From the NCBI GenBank assembly GCA_017463155.1, contig JAFTPT010000044.1, positions 1 through 64,000 of the forward strand: DNA of 64,000 nt, in the 5' to 3' direction. How positions within the stretch are numbered: position 1 is the first letter of the stretch; every line of letters begins with the position of its first letter. Source of the DNA: Blautia sp. Lineage in GTDB: Bacteria > Bacillota > Clostridia > Lachnospirales > Lachnospiraceae. Of this stretch, positions 17,157 to 25,717 are shown one piece after another. The notes below the pieces were generated by a model that worked only from the letters and a program-made list of their open reading frames with translations, was not told the DNA's origin and searched no databases. The position numbers and the translations under genes were made by a program.

Positions 17157-18353
17157 ATGGAAAAAAAGACCTTCCGGCTTCTCCGGGAAAAGCTGATGGA
17201 ACAGCTGGACATGGCCCGGGAGCTCTCGGATGAGGAGATCCTCGACCTGATCGACCGGCTGATCACGACAGAGCTTCGGGACCCTTCCCATACCCTGAGG
17301 GAGAAGCTGCATCTTCGGCAGGAACTGTTCTATTCCGTCCGGAAGCTGGATGTACTGCAGGAGCTTCTGGAGGACGACAGCGTGACCGAGATCATGGTCA
17401 ACGGCCCCGACCACATCTTTATCGAGCGGGAGGGACGGCTGACAAAATGGCATGAGACATTCACCTCGCGTGAAAAGCTGGAGGATGTGATCCAGCAGAT
17501 CGCCGGCAAATGCAACCGGGTCATCAACGAGTCCATGCCGATCGTGGACGCCCGTCTCAAAAGCGGCGAAAGAGTCAATGCCATCGTCCCGCCGGTGGCG
17601 CTTGACGGGCCGTATCTCACCATCCGCCGTTTTCCGGAGCATCCGCTGACGATGGACCGCCTGATCGCGATCGGAAGCATCACGGAGGAGTGCGCGGCTT
17701 TTCTGAAGCGGCTGGTCAAGGCCCGTTATTCCATTATGGTCGGAGGCGGGACAGGCTGCGGGAAGACCACGTTTCTGGGGGCGCTTTCGGAGTTTATTCC
17801 CCGTGACGAACGGATCATAACGATCGAAGACAACGCGGAGCTCCGCCTGCAGGGGATCGACAATCTGGTGCGGCTGGAGGCCAGGATGGCCGGCGTCAAC
17901 GGGAGCACGCCCGTGACGATCCGGGACCTGATCCGTACGGCGCTCCGGGCACGCCCCGACAGGATCATCGTCGGCGAATGCCGCGGGGAGGAAGCCCTGG
18001 ATCTTCTGCAGGCTCTGAACACAGGACATGACGGAAGCCTGTCCACCGCCCATGCGAACAGTACACAGGATATGCTTTCAAGACTCGAAACGATGGTGCT
18101 GATGGGCGCGACGCTGCCGCTCCCGGCGATCCGCCGGCAGATCGCCTCCGGAGTCGATATCTTCATTCACCTCGGCCGGATGCAGGATAAGAGCCGGAAG
18201 CTTCTGGAGGTGGCGGAGGTGGAGGGCTTTACGGAGGAAGAGATCCGGCTTCGTCCTCTTTACGTCTGGGAATACGGGACGGGCCTCGTCAAAAAGAATG
18301 AACTGCTGCATCGCGAGAAGCTCAGGAGAGCAGGAATCCATGAAGAAGGATAA
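17157..18353 (+). CDS. cpaF: Tad pilus assembly ATPase CpaF/TadA
   Basis: This secretion ATPase (398 residues) powers Flp pilus assembly. An N-terminal helical domain precedes the ATPase core, with Walker A GGGTGCGKTT near 196, the Asp box TIEDNAEL, Walker B region RPDRIIVGECRG and the His box GHDGSLSTAHAN. ATG 17157 was preferred over 17148 because AAAGGA is then 9 nt upstream rather than touching the codon. The end overlaps tadB by 14 bp. The common name tadA is avoided here because tRNA adenosine deaminase (39436) shares it. Confidence 0.93.
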   Translation: MEKKTFRLLREKLMEQLDMARELSDEEILDLIDRLITTELRDPSHTLREKLHLRQELFYSVRKLDVLQELLEDDSVTEIMVNGPDHIFIEREGRLTKWHETFTSREKLEDVIQQIAGKCNRVINESMPIVDARLKSGERVNAIVPPVALDGPYLTIRRFPEHPLTMDRLIAIGSITEECAAFLKRLVKARYSIMVGGGTGCGKTTFLGALSEFIPRDERIITIEDNAELRLQGIDNLVRLEARMAGVNGSTPVTIRDLIRTALRARPDRIIVGECRGEEALDLLQALNTGHDGSLSTAHANSTQDMLSRLETMVLMGATLPLPAIRRQIASGVDIFIHLGRMQDKSRKLLEVAEVEGFTEEEIRLRPLYVWEYGTGLVKKNELLHREKLRRAGIHEEG

Positions 18354-19146
18354 CAGAGGCCGGATCCGGCGGGAGATCTTATCCGCCGCGGACCCGGAGA
18401 TAAACAGACAGGATTATGACGAATATACGCCCATGCTCCGCGAATGGGCCATGTGGACGGCCAGGGGGATCCTCCTCGCCGCCGCCGCTGCCTGGCTTTT
18501 TTACGAATCGCCCTGGGCGCTCCCGGCCTTCTGCTGGGTGCCCTGGTTCTACGCAAGGCAGCAGAAAAGGCAGAGGATCGCCCGGCGTAAGAGAGAACTG
18601 GATCACCAGTTCAAGGATGCGCTTTCCTCCATGAGCGTGGCGCTCCAGGCCGGCTACTCGGCGGAGAATGCGGTCGTGAACTGCGCGCGCGAGATGGAAA
18701 AGCTCTTTGGAAAAGAAGCGGATATCACCAGGGAATTCCGGTATATGGAGAAACAGCTGCACGTCAGTGTACCGGTGGAGACACTGCTCCTTGATCTGGG
18801 AAACCGGAGCCATGTGGAGGACATAAGCGACTTTGCCGCCGTTTTCTATACGGCCCGTCATACCGGCGGAGATCTGGCGGGGATCCTCAAAAAGACCGGG
18901 GAGATGCTGGGGGACAAGATCGACGTTTCCAGAGAGATCGAGGCCGTCCTGGCGGCAAAACGGTCCGAACAGCGGATCATGAGCCTGATGCCGGCCGGGA
19001 TCATCGTCTATCTGAAGCTGACTTCCCCGGGCTTTCTGGGGATCATGTACGGGAATCCTGTGGGGATCGCGGCCATGACAGCCGCGCTGCTTTTATATGC
19101 CTTTGCCTGGTGGCTGGGCAGGCGAATCGTCGAGATCGAGGTGTAA
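18340..19146 (+). CDS. tadB: Tad pilus inner-membrane platform protein TadB
   Basis: TadB and TadC form the membrane platform on which the CpaF ATPase acts. The 268-residue protein has membrane segments near 40-70, a T2SSF (GspF) domain with the LDHQFKDALSSMSVALQAGYS helix near 88-108, and two C-terminal membrane segments (about 215-262). ATG 18340 overlaps cpaF by 14 bp and is preceded by AGGAGAGCAGGA. It is followed by tadC after 3 bp. Confidence 0.88.
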   Translation: MKKDNRGRIRREILSAADPEINRQDYDEYTPMLREWAMWTARGILLAAAAAWLFYESPWALPAFCWVPWFYARQQKRQRIARRKRELDHQFKDALSSMSVALQAGYSAENAVVNCAREMEKLFGKEADITREFRYMEKQLHVSVPVETLLLDLGNRSHVEDISDFAAVFYTARHTGGDLAGILKKTGEMLGDKIDVSREIEAVLAAKRSEQRIMSLMPAGIIVYLKLTSPGFLGIMYGNPVGIAAMTAALLLYAFAWWLGRRIVEIEV

Positions 19147-19149
19147 AGC

Positions 19150-20166
19150 ATGTGGATACATATCATTTTGTTTCTGGGGATCCTCCTCGCAGCGGCCGCC
19201 GTGCGGTTTCACGTTTTCCCGGGGATCGGGGAGCTCCCCGATCTGAAGCTTGCGCTCCTGGTCGTCTTTCTCGGTAATCTGCTGGGAGCGGCCGTCACCT
19301 GGCAGTCCATGAGCAAAGCCGCCTGTCCGGCGGGAACAGCCTTTCCGAGGGAGGAGATGCCGTACGAGGAAACCCTCCTCGTGCAGCGGGGGACCGAGGA
19401 GATGTCCCTGACGGTGCGGATCCCGGAAAAGGAAAGGGAGGAAGAGCCTGTACGTGAGCCGGAGAAAGAAAAGGTTGAAAGCCCCGCCGGACGGCTGCAG
19501 GAGGAGATCTTCCGCTACAACCAGGAGAAACAGGACCCGGATTACTTTTACCTGCCGGATTCCTGGGAGGGCGATGCCATTTACTGGAGGAAACCGAAGG
19601 ATAACAGCGGCCTTCTGCTGGCCGCGCTTGCCCTTCTCGGCGGTACTTTTCTGCCGCTTCTAAAGGAGCGGGAGAAGGAAAAACAGAAAGAGAGGCGGCG
19701 GGAGCAGATGCTGCAGGATTATCCCGGGATCCTGCTCAAGTTCACCTTGCTCATCCAGGCCGGAATGCCTGCCCGCTCCGCCTTCCGGAAGATCGCCGGC
19801 GACTATGAAAAAGGACAGCCGGGTAAAAAAAGAGAAGCCTACGAGGAGATCCGGCATACCTGCCGGGAGATGGATACGGGGATCAGCGAGGCCGAGGCCT
19901 ACAGGCATTTCGGCGAACGCTGCCTGCAGGCCCGGTACCGGACCTTTTCGATCCTGCTGGTCCAGAACCTGCAGAAGGGAAGCCGGCAGATGGCGGCGCT
20001 TCTGGAAAGAGAGTCCACGGAGGCCTGGGAGGAACGGAAGCGGAATGCCCGGGTCATGGGCGAGATGGCCGTGACAAAGCTGCTGGTCCCGATGATGCTG
20101 ATGCTGCTTGTGGTGATGGCCGTGGTCATGGTCCCGGCGCTTCTGTCCTTTTACGGGGGCGTGTAG
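19150..20166 (+). CDS. tadC: Tad pilus inner-membrane platform protein TadC
   Basis: The 338-residue protein starts with two membrane segments, followed by a long Glu/Lys-rich cytoplasmic insert (about 60-150) containing REKEREEEPVREPEKEK. A third membrane segment near 155-172 precedes the T2SSF domain, with KFTLLIQAGMPARSAFRKIA near 197-216, and a final hydrophobic helix. It pairs with TadB as the assembly platform. The charged insert is longer than in typical TadC proteins and probably gives it contacts with the ATPase; that is inference. Confidence 0.82.
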   Translation: MWIHIILFLGILLAAAAVRFHVFPGIGELPDLKLALLVVFLGNLLGAAVTWQSMSKAACPAGTAFPREEMPYEETLLVQRGTEEMSLTVRIPEKEREEEPVREPEKEKVESPAGRLQEEIFRYNQEKQDPDYFYLPDSWEGDAIYWRKPKDNSGLLLAALALLGGTFLPLLKEREKEKQKERRREQMLQDYPGILLKFTLLIQAGMPARSAFRKIAGDYEKGQPGKKREAYEEIRHTCREMDTGISEAEAYRHFGERCLQARYRTFSILLVQNLQKGSRQMAALLERESTEAWEERKRNARVMGEMAVTKLLVPMMLMLLVVMAVVMVPALLSFYGGV

Positions 20167-20205
20167 GTCATGGCCTGGACATAGAGAACGATGGAGGGGG
20201 TGAGA

Positions 20206-20415
20206 ATGATGGATGCCGTATACGGGTATGGAAGACGCAGAAGGGCAAAGGACCTGCTGCGGGACTTCCTGCGGGAGGAGGATGGCCTCGGGACGATCGA
20301 GGTCGTACTGATCCTGCTGGTGCTGATCGGCCTGGTCGTCATATTCAAGGACCAGCTGACCAGCCTTGTCGGTACGCTGCTTTCGAAGGTGACGCAGCAG
20401 AGCAATTCGATCTGA
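20206..20415 (+). CDS. flp: Flp-type (type IVb) pilin
   Basis: The 69-residue protein is the structural pilin. A basic leader with RRRR at 10-13 is followed by EEDGLG, where the prepilin peptidase should cut after Gly29 or nearby, leaving TIEVVLILL with the conserved Glu at 32. The hydrophobic helix (about 30-48) and a short polar tail complete the pilin. ATG 20206 was chosen because GGAGGGGG lies just upstream (20192-20199). It sits in the expected place after tadC. Confidence 0.88.
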   Translation: MMDAVYGYGRRRRAKDLLRDFLREEDGLGTIEVVLILLVLIGLVVIFKDQLTSLVGTLLSKVTQQSNSI

Positions 20416-20431
20416 GAACGGAGGACAGGGC

Positions 20432-21850
20432 ATGCAAGGATGGAAAAAAGGCAGTATCACGGTTTTTCTGGCGCTGATGCTGGGACTTCTGGTGTCGCTT
20501 CTGGCAGCGTCGATCGAGTCCGTACGGATGGCGGCGGCCCGCGCCCAGATCCTCTGCGGAATGGACGCCGGCCTTTTTTCCCTCTTCGGGCAGTATGACC
20601 GGGAGCTTTTTGACCGCTATGACCTTCTCGCGCTTGCCGGGTCGGCCGATGGGTCCGATCCCGGTCTGGCTGCCCTGTACCACTGCTTCATGGATTACAT
20701 GGAACCGGTCCTGTCCGAAAATTCGCAGATGCTTTCCGCTTCATTCGGGGGCTTCTCCGGGTACGAGCTGATGACGGACGACGGCGGATCGCCGTTCCTT
20801 TCCCAGGTGCGTGACTGGGCAGAGAAGACATCCGGCGAGGAGCCGTCTCTCCCGGATTCCGAAGCCTGTTCAAAAGCCGGGCGATGGCTCCGAAAGGGCA
20901 GGAGACGCAGGAACAAAAACTGGTATGCTTCCTATCAGGCCGTCCTGGTCGAAGCGCTCGCGGCCGGTGAGGCGGCGGCCGAAGGAGAACTTACGAGCGG
21001 GGAGGCGGGCTTTCTGTATGCGGGGAACGGCGGGGATCCGCTGGGCGTCGTGTACCGGTACGCACAGCTGGATCTTCGGGCACAGGTCTTTTCGAAGGGC
21101 ATGCATCTTTCCAAAGAGAGGATCACCGCGCCGCTTGCGGATAGAAGCCTGCGTACGGGGATGCCCATGCCGGCGCCCCGGAGGAGGACGGCCTCCAGGA
21201 GGGAGCTGACAGCCTATCTTTCCGCCCACCTGGGGGATTACCGGTCACCGGCACTGTCCGGGCTTTCCTGCCAGCTTGAATACGTGCTCTGTCAAAAAGG
21301 GGCGGACCTTCCGAACATGGAGGAGACGATCCGTACGCTGTATCTGCTCCGCCTGGGCGCCAATGAGGAGAGCATGAAGAAGGACGCCTATGCCGGCAGG
21401 GCCGTCTCTGCCGTGGCGGAAAACATCAGCCGCGGGTATCTGGTCCCGCCGGATCAGGACAGGCTTTCCGAAGCGATCATGGACGCCTGGATCTATGTGG
21501 AGAGCATTCTGGACGTCCGGCAGCTCCTTCTGGGAGGATGCATCCCGGAGGAGAAGGGAGGGAGATGGCAGGCTGTACCCTCGGCCCTTGGGGACGCACT
21601 GAAAAAAGAGCAGGACATCCGCGGGAGCGGCAGGGATTACAGATGGTACCTGCAGCTGCTTTTGTTGCGGATGCCGGTTAAAAAGCTGGCTGAAGGCGGA
21701 ATGAGCATCATCGAGCACGCCGTCAGGAGCAGCGGACGGTCCGGCTTCTGTCTGGACGCCTGCGTGACGGCCGCCGAGCTGTCCGCCGATGTGACAGCCA
21801 ACCGGCGAAAGACCTTCGAGGTGACCAGATCCCGGCGCTACGACCCGTGA
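20432..21850 (+). CDS. DUF5702 protein, probable Tad-associated pseudopilin
   Basis: The 472-residue protein starts with GSITVFLALMLGLLVSLL, a prepilin-like cleavage region and hydrophobic helix, and continues as the DUF5702 domain found in clostridial tad clusters. An RxxxxAARAQILCGMDAGLFSLFG region follows the helix. The rest is soluble and mixed helical, presumably outside the membrane. Its place between flp and the TadE-like genes suggests a minor pilin or tip component; no function has been shown that I know of. Confidence 0.75.
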   Translation: MQGWKKGSITVFLALMLGLLVSLLAASIESVRMAAARAQILCGMDAGLFSLFGQYDRELFDRYDLLALAGSADGSDPGLAALYHCFMDYMEPVLSENSQMLSASFGGFSGYELMTDDGGSPFLSQVRDWAEKTSGEEPSLPDSEACSKAGRWLRKGRRRRNKNWYASYQAVLVEALAAGEAAAEGELTSGEAGFLYAGNGGDPLGVVYRYAQLDLRAQVFSKGMHLSKERITAPLADRSLRTGMPMPAPRRRTASRRELTAYLSAHLGDYRSPALSGLSCQLEYVLCQKGADLPNMEETIRTLYLLRLGANEESMKKDAYAGRAVSAVAENISRGYLVPPDQDRLSEAIMDAWIYVESILDVRQLLLGGCIPEEKGGRWQAVPSALGDALKKEQDIRGSGRDYRWYLQLLLLRMPVKKLAEGGMSIIEHAVRSSGRSGFCLDACVTAAELSADVTANRRKTFEVTRSRRYDP

Positions 21851-21950
21851 TGTGTGGAAATATCTTTCCGGAGAGGCTGCCGTACGGCAGGGAGGACTCC
21901 TGAAGCATGGAATGTACAGGACAGGGTGTACCTGTCCGGAAAGGATCAAA

Positions 21951-22703
21951 ATGAAAATGACGAAAGGAGAAGAGAAGAAAAAACGCCGGATTCCGGTTTC
22001 GGCTCCGAAGAGACCGGTTCCGCTTTCCGGAAGGATATTTCTGCACATCCTCGGAAAACTGCGAAAAGGGTCGCTGACGGTGGAGGCGGCGCTGGTGCTC
22101 CCGCTGTTTCTGTTCGGCATGATCACCATGCTGTCCCTGATGGACGTCTACCGGCTGCAGACAGAGCATCTGCTCCTGGCGCTTTCCGCGGCCGAAAGCG
22201 CGGCCGCGAAGATCACGGATCCGGGTGGACAGACGGAGGTAAGAAAGACCGAAACCTACGTATTCAGTCCCCCGGGCGGCTTTTTTATGTCCGGAGGCAT
22301 TCCGCTCTCGACTTCGGTCACCGTCCATGCCTGGAACGGGGCGGATCCCGGAGAGATTGCCGGATACGGGACGGGCCTGCCGCAGGAGAAAATGGTCTAT
22401 ATGGCCCGCTACGGAAATGTCATCCATACGGATCTCTCCTGCAGCTATCTTTCCCTCTCGATCCACCAGGTCCCGGGGGCGCAGGCCGTGAAGCTGCACA
22501 ATAAGTACGGGCAGAGCTATCATCCTTGCGAATCCTGCAGCCGGGGGAAGGCTCCGGCGGGTGTCGTCTATGTCACGGAGGAGGGGACAAGGTATCATAA
22601 CCAGGCGACGTGCAGCCGTCTGAAACGGACCGTACGCCTGGTCCCGGAATCCGAGGCGGGCGCCTGCCGTCCGTGCAGCCGCTGCGGGGGAGAGCATCAC
22701 TGA
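21951..22703 (+). CDS. TadE-like pseudopilin with two Cys/His repeat motifs
   Basis: Near residues 42-66, KGSLTVEAALVLPLFLFGM is a TadE-type cleavage and membrane helix. The C-terminal half carries two similar units: one with IHTDLSCSYL then YHPCESCSRG, and a second with YHNQATCSRLKR then CRPCSRCGG. Each unit gives a Cys in a YH/IH..C..L pattern plus a CxxC pair, which looks like a metal-binding site. ATG 21951 was chosen because GGAAAGGA precedes it; an upstream GTG at 21852 has no ribosome binding site. Length is 250 residues. TadE proteins are minor pilins needed for pilus formation. Confidence 0.68.
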   Translation: MKMTKGEEKKKRRIPVSAPKRPVPLSGRIFLHILGKLRKGSLTVEAALVLPLFLFGMITMLSLMDVYRLQTEHLLLALSAAESAAAKITDPGGQTEVRKTETYVFSPPGGFFMSGGIPLSTSVTVHAWNGADPGEIAGYGTGLPQEKMVYMARYGNVIHTDLSCSYLSLSIHQVPGAQAVKLHNKYGQSYHPCESCSRGKAPAGVVYVTEEGTRYHNQATCSRLKRTVRLVPESEAGACRPCSRCGGEHH

Positions 22704-22722
22704 AAAAGGAGGAAGGAAAACG

Positions 22723-23133
22723 ATGTGGCCGGTATTCTGGATAGGTATGGGCATTAATTTCTGTACGGATCTTCGCAGAAGGGAGATCTCTTTATCCGCG
22801 ACAGGCATAATGGCGTTTGTCAGGCTGCTGTCGCTTCAATTCGGGAGAGGAGCCGGTTTCGCGGCCCTTTCCGCGGAATATGCGTTTTCGATCCTGCCGG
22901 GAGGACTCCTGGCGGCGGCCAGCCTTCTGACGGGAGGAGATCCGGGGATGGGGGACGCGCTCCTGCTGACCGTGATCGGTCTCTATTTTCCGCCGGTCAG
23001 CATTCTCATGATCCTCGGACGCACGCTCCTGCTCGTCGGGCTGTGGGGGATCGCGGGGCTCCTCTCACACAGGGGAAAGGAGATCCCGATGGTTCCTTTC
23101 CTTTGCGCGGCCTGCCTGGGAGAACTGCTGTGA
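22723..23133 (+). CDS. Type IV prepilin peptidase (A24 family), second copy
   Basis: The 136-residue membrane protein has CTDLRRREIS (about 12-21, first catalytic Asp) and GDPGMGDALLLTVIG (about 66-80, with the GxGD catalytic Asp). This is the small TadV-like form. It differs from the gene at 13708, so the locus encodes two peptidases, perhaps with separate substrates among the pilin and the TadE-like proteins. An AAGGAGGAAGG ribosome binding site precedes ATG 22723. The stop overlaps the GTG of the next gene. Confidence 0.78.
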   Translation: MWPVFWIGMGINFCTDLRRREISLSATGIMAFVRLLSLQFGRGAGFAALSAEYAFSILPGGLLAAASLLTGGDPGMGDALLLTVIGLYFPPVSILMILGRTLLLVGLWGIAGLLSHRGKEIPMVPFLCAACLGELL

Positions 23134-23582
23134 AGAGGAAGCTCCGGCGGATCGGCCGGATACTGAAAAAGGGGAGCCTCTCGGTGGAGGCGGCCTGTGT
23201 GGTCCCCTTTGTGATCATGATCCTGATGGTCATGATCTATCTGTGTTTTTATATACACAACCGGAGCTGGCTCTGTTCGGCGGCCTGCGAGGCGGCTCTC
23301 TGCGGGAGTCTGGAGGCAGGCAGCGGGACCGGTCACGTACGGGAACGCGCACAGGAAAGGGCTGAAGAGCTGGGAAACACAGGCTTTTTCGGCGCGTCGG
23401 ACATAGCCGTCAAGGTACGGTGCCAAAGCAGTGTGCAGGTCGCTTACCAGCTTGACACAAAGTCCATGCTCGGCTATGGAGACAGCCTTTCGGTCAGCGG
23501 CTCTTCACAGATCATACGTCCGGAGGAGCGGCTCCGCCGGCAGAAAAGAGGGAAGGGGGAAACGCATGAAAGCGGAATATAA
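23130..23582 (+). CDS. TadE-family pseudopilin
   Basis: The 150-residue protein has KKGSLSVEAACVVPFVIMI at about 14-32, the TadE leader and helix with the Glu at the fifth position after the cut. A soluble tail follows. The start is GTG 23130, overlapping the preceding stop as GTGA, with GGGAG 8 nt upstream. Its end overlaps the DUF6382-FHA gene by 17 bp. It is presumably a minor pilin processed by one of the two A24 peptidases. Confidence 0.75.
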   Translation: MKRKLRRIGRILKKGSLSVEAACVVPFVIMILMVMIYLCFYIHNRSWLCSAACEAALCGSLEAGSGTGHVRERAQERAEELGNTGFFGASDIAVKVRCQSSVQVAYQLDTKSMLGYGDSLSVSGSSQIIRPEERLRRQKRGKGETHESGI

Positions 23583-24882
23583 GCGGGATCTGAATCACAG
23601 CTATCTCATCCTGCGGGGCAGGGAGGACGCGCAGGAGACCTACCAGGTCCGTATGCTGACGGGCGGTCATATCCCGTCGATCCTTCCCTGCAGGATCCAG
23701 GGGGTGGACGGGAGCTTTCTGTACTATTATGACATCACCTCCCGGCAGTCCCTGGATACGATCTATGAAGGAAAAAAGCTGCAGGATACGGATCTGCAGC
23801 TTTTGTTTTCCGGGATCTCCATGGTCCTGGAGGAGATGGAGGAGTACCTGATGGATCCGGGAAAGCTCCTTCTGTCCCCGGAGTTCGTCTTTGTCGATCC
23901 GGCGCCCGGGCAGGTGCGCTTTCTGTGGTTTCCGGAGCAGGAGGGGGACCTGCAGAAAGAATTCCTGGAGCTGACGGAATACCTGCTGCCGCGGATCGAT
24001 CACAAAAGCTCCGCGGCCGTGCGGGTGGGCTACGGCGTCTACAGGCATATCCTGGAGGGCAGCTTTCAGCCGGAGACGGTCCGCCGGATCCTGTATGAAC
24101 AGACCGGCGGGGACGAAGAGGCGCCGGAGGAAGAACAAAAGGAACCGGGCGGCGTCCCGGATACGGAGGATAGGATGAAAGACTTATTTGACCTTGCGGC
24201 GTCCGTGCCGGAAAAACAAAAAGGACCCGGCAGAAAGCTCCTGCTTCTTTGCATCCCCGTACTGCTGCTGGTGCTTGTGATGGCAGGCCGGTTTTACGGA
24301 TATCTGCCGGGCTTTTCGGCATTGGCGGCCGCGGGAGCGGCAGGCGCTGTACTGCTCACGGGAGCAGCCGCCTGCGCGGTCGCGGACCGGATCCGGAAGA
24401 AGAAACAGAAGGAGCCGGATGCACACGACATGCCGGCCATGCCGGCGCCCCTGCCGCCGGTCCGCCCGGAGCCGGAGGAAGGGTATACGGAGTATTCTTT
24501 TTTTACGGGATACAAAGAAGAGGAGGATGACGGAGACGGGGAGACAAAATTCCTGTACATGCCCCCGCAGGTGTCGCGGCCGAGACTTGTGAGCCGGGAG
24601 AGCGGTCTGCGTGAAGATATCCTGCTCGACAAGGAGCTGCTGATCATCGGGAAGCTGAGCGGCAGCACGGACGTTCGGATCAATCTTCCCACGATCAGCC
24701 GGATGCATGCCCGGATCCGGAAAAAAGAGGAGACCTGGTACCTGCGGGATCTAAGCTCCCGGAACGGGACGTACGTGAACGGACGGCTTCTGGAGGAAGG
24801 CGAAGAGTGCGCGCTTGCGGACGGGGACGAGGTGTGCTTTGCGGACGCGTCCTATGTCTTTCACGAAGAAGACAAAGGTTGA
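23566..24882 (+). CDS. DUF6382 and FHA domain membrane protein
   Basis: The 438-residue protein has an N-terminal DUF6382-like domain (about 1-170, beginning MKAEYKRDLNHSYLIL), then two hydrophobic segments (about 225-275) and a C-terminal FHA domain (about 360-437). The FHA core residues are present: LLIIGKL, SRMHARI and SSRNGTYVNG, which together read phosphothreonine. It probably links the pilus locus to Ser/Thr kinase signalling; no kinase gene lies in this window. ATG 23566 has GGAAGGGGG just upstream. It is the last gene of the tad run. Confidence 0.82.
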   Translation: MKAEYKRDLNHSYLILRGREDAQETYQVRMLTGGHIPSILPCRIQGVDGSFLYYYDITSRQSLDTIYEGKKLQDTDLQLLFSGISMVLEEMEEYLMDPGKLLLSPEFVFVDPAPGQVRFLWFPEQEGDLQKEFLELTEYLLPRIDHKSSAAVRVGYGVYRHILEGSFQPETVRRILYEQTGGDEEAPEEEQKEPGGVPDTEDRMKDLFDLAASVPEKQKGPGRKLLLLCIPVLLLVLVMAGRFYGYLPGFSALAAAGAAGAVLLTGAAACAVADRIRKKKQKEPDAHDMPAMPAPLPPVRPEPEEGYTEYSFFTGYKEEEDDGDGETKFLYMPPQVSRPRLVSRESGLREDILLDKELLIIGKLSGSTDVRINLPTISRMHARIRKKEETWYLRDLSSRNGTYVNGRLLEEGEECALADGDEVCFADASYVFHEEDKG

Positions 24883-24892
24883 GCCGCAGCCA

Positions 24893-24922
24893 TTGAAGAA
24901 ATCTTCCGGGATGTGGTATAAT
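24893..24922 (+). promoter_or_regulatory. Promoter before the small ORF and rhomboid gene
   Basis: TTGAAG (24893-24898) and a perfect TATAAT (24917-24922) are 18 bp apart, 11 bp after the FHA gene ends. Confidence 0.6.
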
Positions 24923-24954
24923 AGCCCTGAAAGGGGGCGGAAGAGGTGGAGACC

Positions 24955-25104
24955 ATGGAATATGATATCAAGGTGAATCTTCGGGCGGAGCGGGACCGTC
25001 TGCTGGAGATCAGAAGAGTTCTGCCCGATAATGAAGAAAACAAGGAGGCCATCCGTCTGATCGAAGTACGGCTGGCAACGATCAAGGAGAATCTGGAATC
25101 GTGA
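24955..25104 (+). CDS. Small protein of unknown function (49 aa)
   Basis: ATG 24955 opens a 49-residue frame beginning MEYDIKVNLRAERDRLL and ending ATIKENLES, charged and entirely helical in outlook, without a membrane segment. AAGAGGTGGAG lies a few bases upstream as a ribosome binding site. The stop overlaps the GTG start of the rhomboid gene (GTGA), so the two are translationally coupled, which supports it being real. I do not recognise a family. Confidence 0.6.
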   Translation: MEYDIKVNLRAERDRLLEIRRVLPDNEENKEAIRLIEVRLATIKENLES

Positions 25105-25700
25105 CCGGTTTGAGAGAATATAAAAAATATACGGTGACCGCGGTGCTGATCCTCCTGAACGTCCTGGTGTTCCTCGTCGTGGAACTCACGGGCAGCTCGG
25201 AGGATCCGGGGCATATGCTCCGCTGCGGCGCGGCCTTCGGGCCCCTGATCCTTGAGGAAGGGGAATACTACCGCATCGTGACGTGCATGTTTCTGCATTT
25301 CGGGATGCGGCATCTGTTGAACAACATGCTGGTGCTCGGCGTTCTGGGAGAGAGGCTGGAGCCTGCGGCCGGACACGTCCGGTACGCCCTGATCTACCTG
25401 CTTTCCGGCATCGGGGGAAACCTGATCTCGCTGGCTGTCAGTACCAGGACAGCAGAGAACGCAGTCTCCGCCGGTGCATCGGGCGCCGTGTTCGGACTGA
25501 TGGGCGCCATCCTGTATCTGGTGCTCCGGAACCGGGGAAGGTTTGCGGATCTTTCCCTTCGGAGGATGGCTGTCATGATCGCCTTTTCCGTCTATCTGGG
25601 ATTTGCGGACGGAGGCGTTGACAATGCGGCCCACCTGGGCGGCCTTTTCTGTGGATTTGTCCTGGCATTCCTGTTGTGCCGGGGCTTTACCAGGAGATAA
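25101..25700 (+). CDS. Rhomboid-family intramembrane serine protease
   Basis: The 199-residue protein has six hydrophobic segments. The catalytic Ser lies in GASGAVFG (about 125-132) and the catalytic His in HLGG (about 177). An HFGMRHLLNNMLVLG segment near 68-82 is the usual H..N region of the second helix. Rhomboids cut membrane proteins within or next to the membrane. The GTG start overlaps the preceding stop. The natural substrate is unknown; neighbouring TadE-like proteins are only a guess. Confidence 0.88.
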   Translation: MTGLREYKKYTVTAVLILLNVLVFLVVELTGSSEDPGHMLRCGAAFGPLILEEGEYYRIVTCMFLHFGMRHLLNNMLVLGVLGERLEPAAGHVRYALIYLLSGIGGNLISLAVSTRTAENAVSAGASGAVFGLMGAILYLVLRNRGRFADLSLRRMAVMIAFSVYLGFADGGVDNAAHLGGLFCGFVLAFLLCRGFTRR

Positions 25701-25717
25701 ATAAGGAGGACAAAGAC

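Noticed and set aside
21852-21950. Upstream GTG start for the Cys/His pseudopilin
   Set aside because: There is no ribosome binding site before it and the added residues do not look like a pilin leader. ATG 21951 has a good site.
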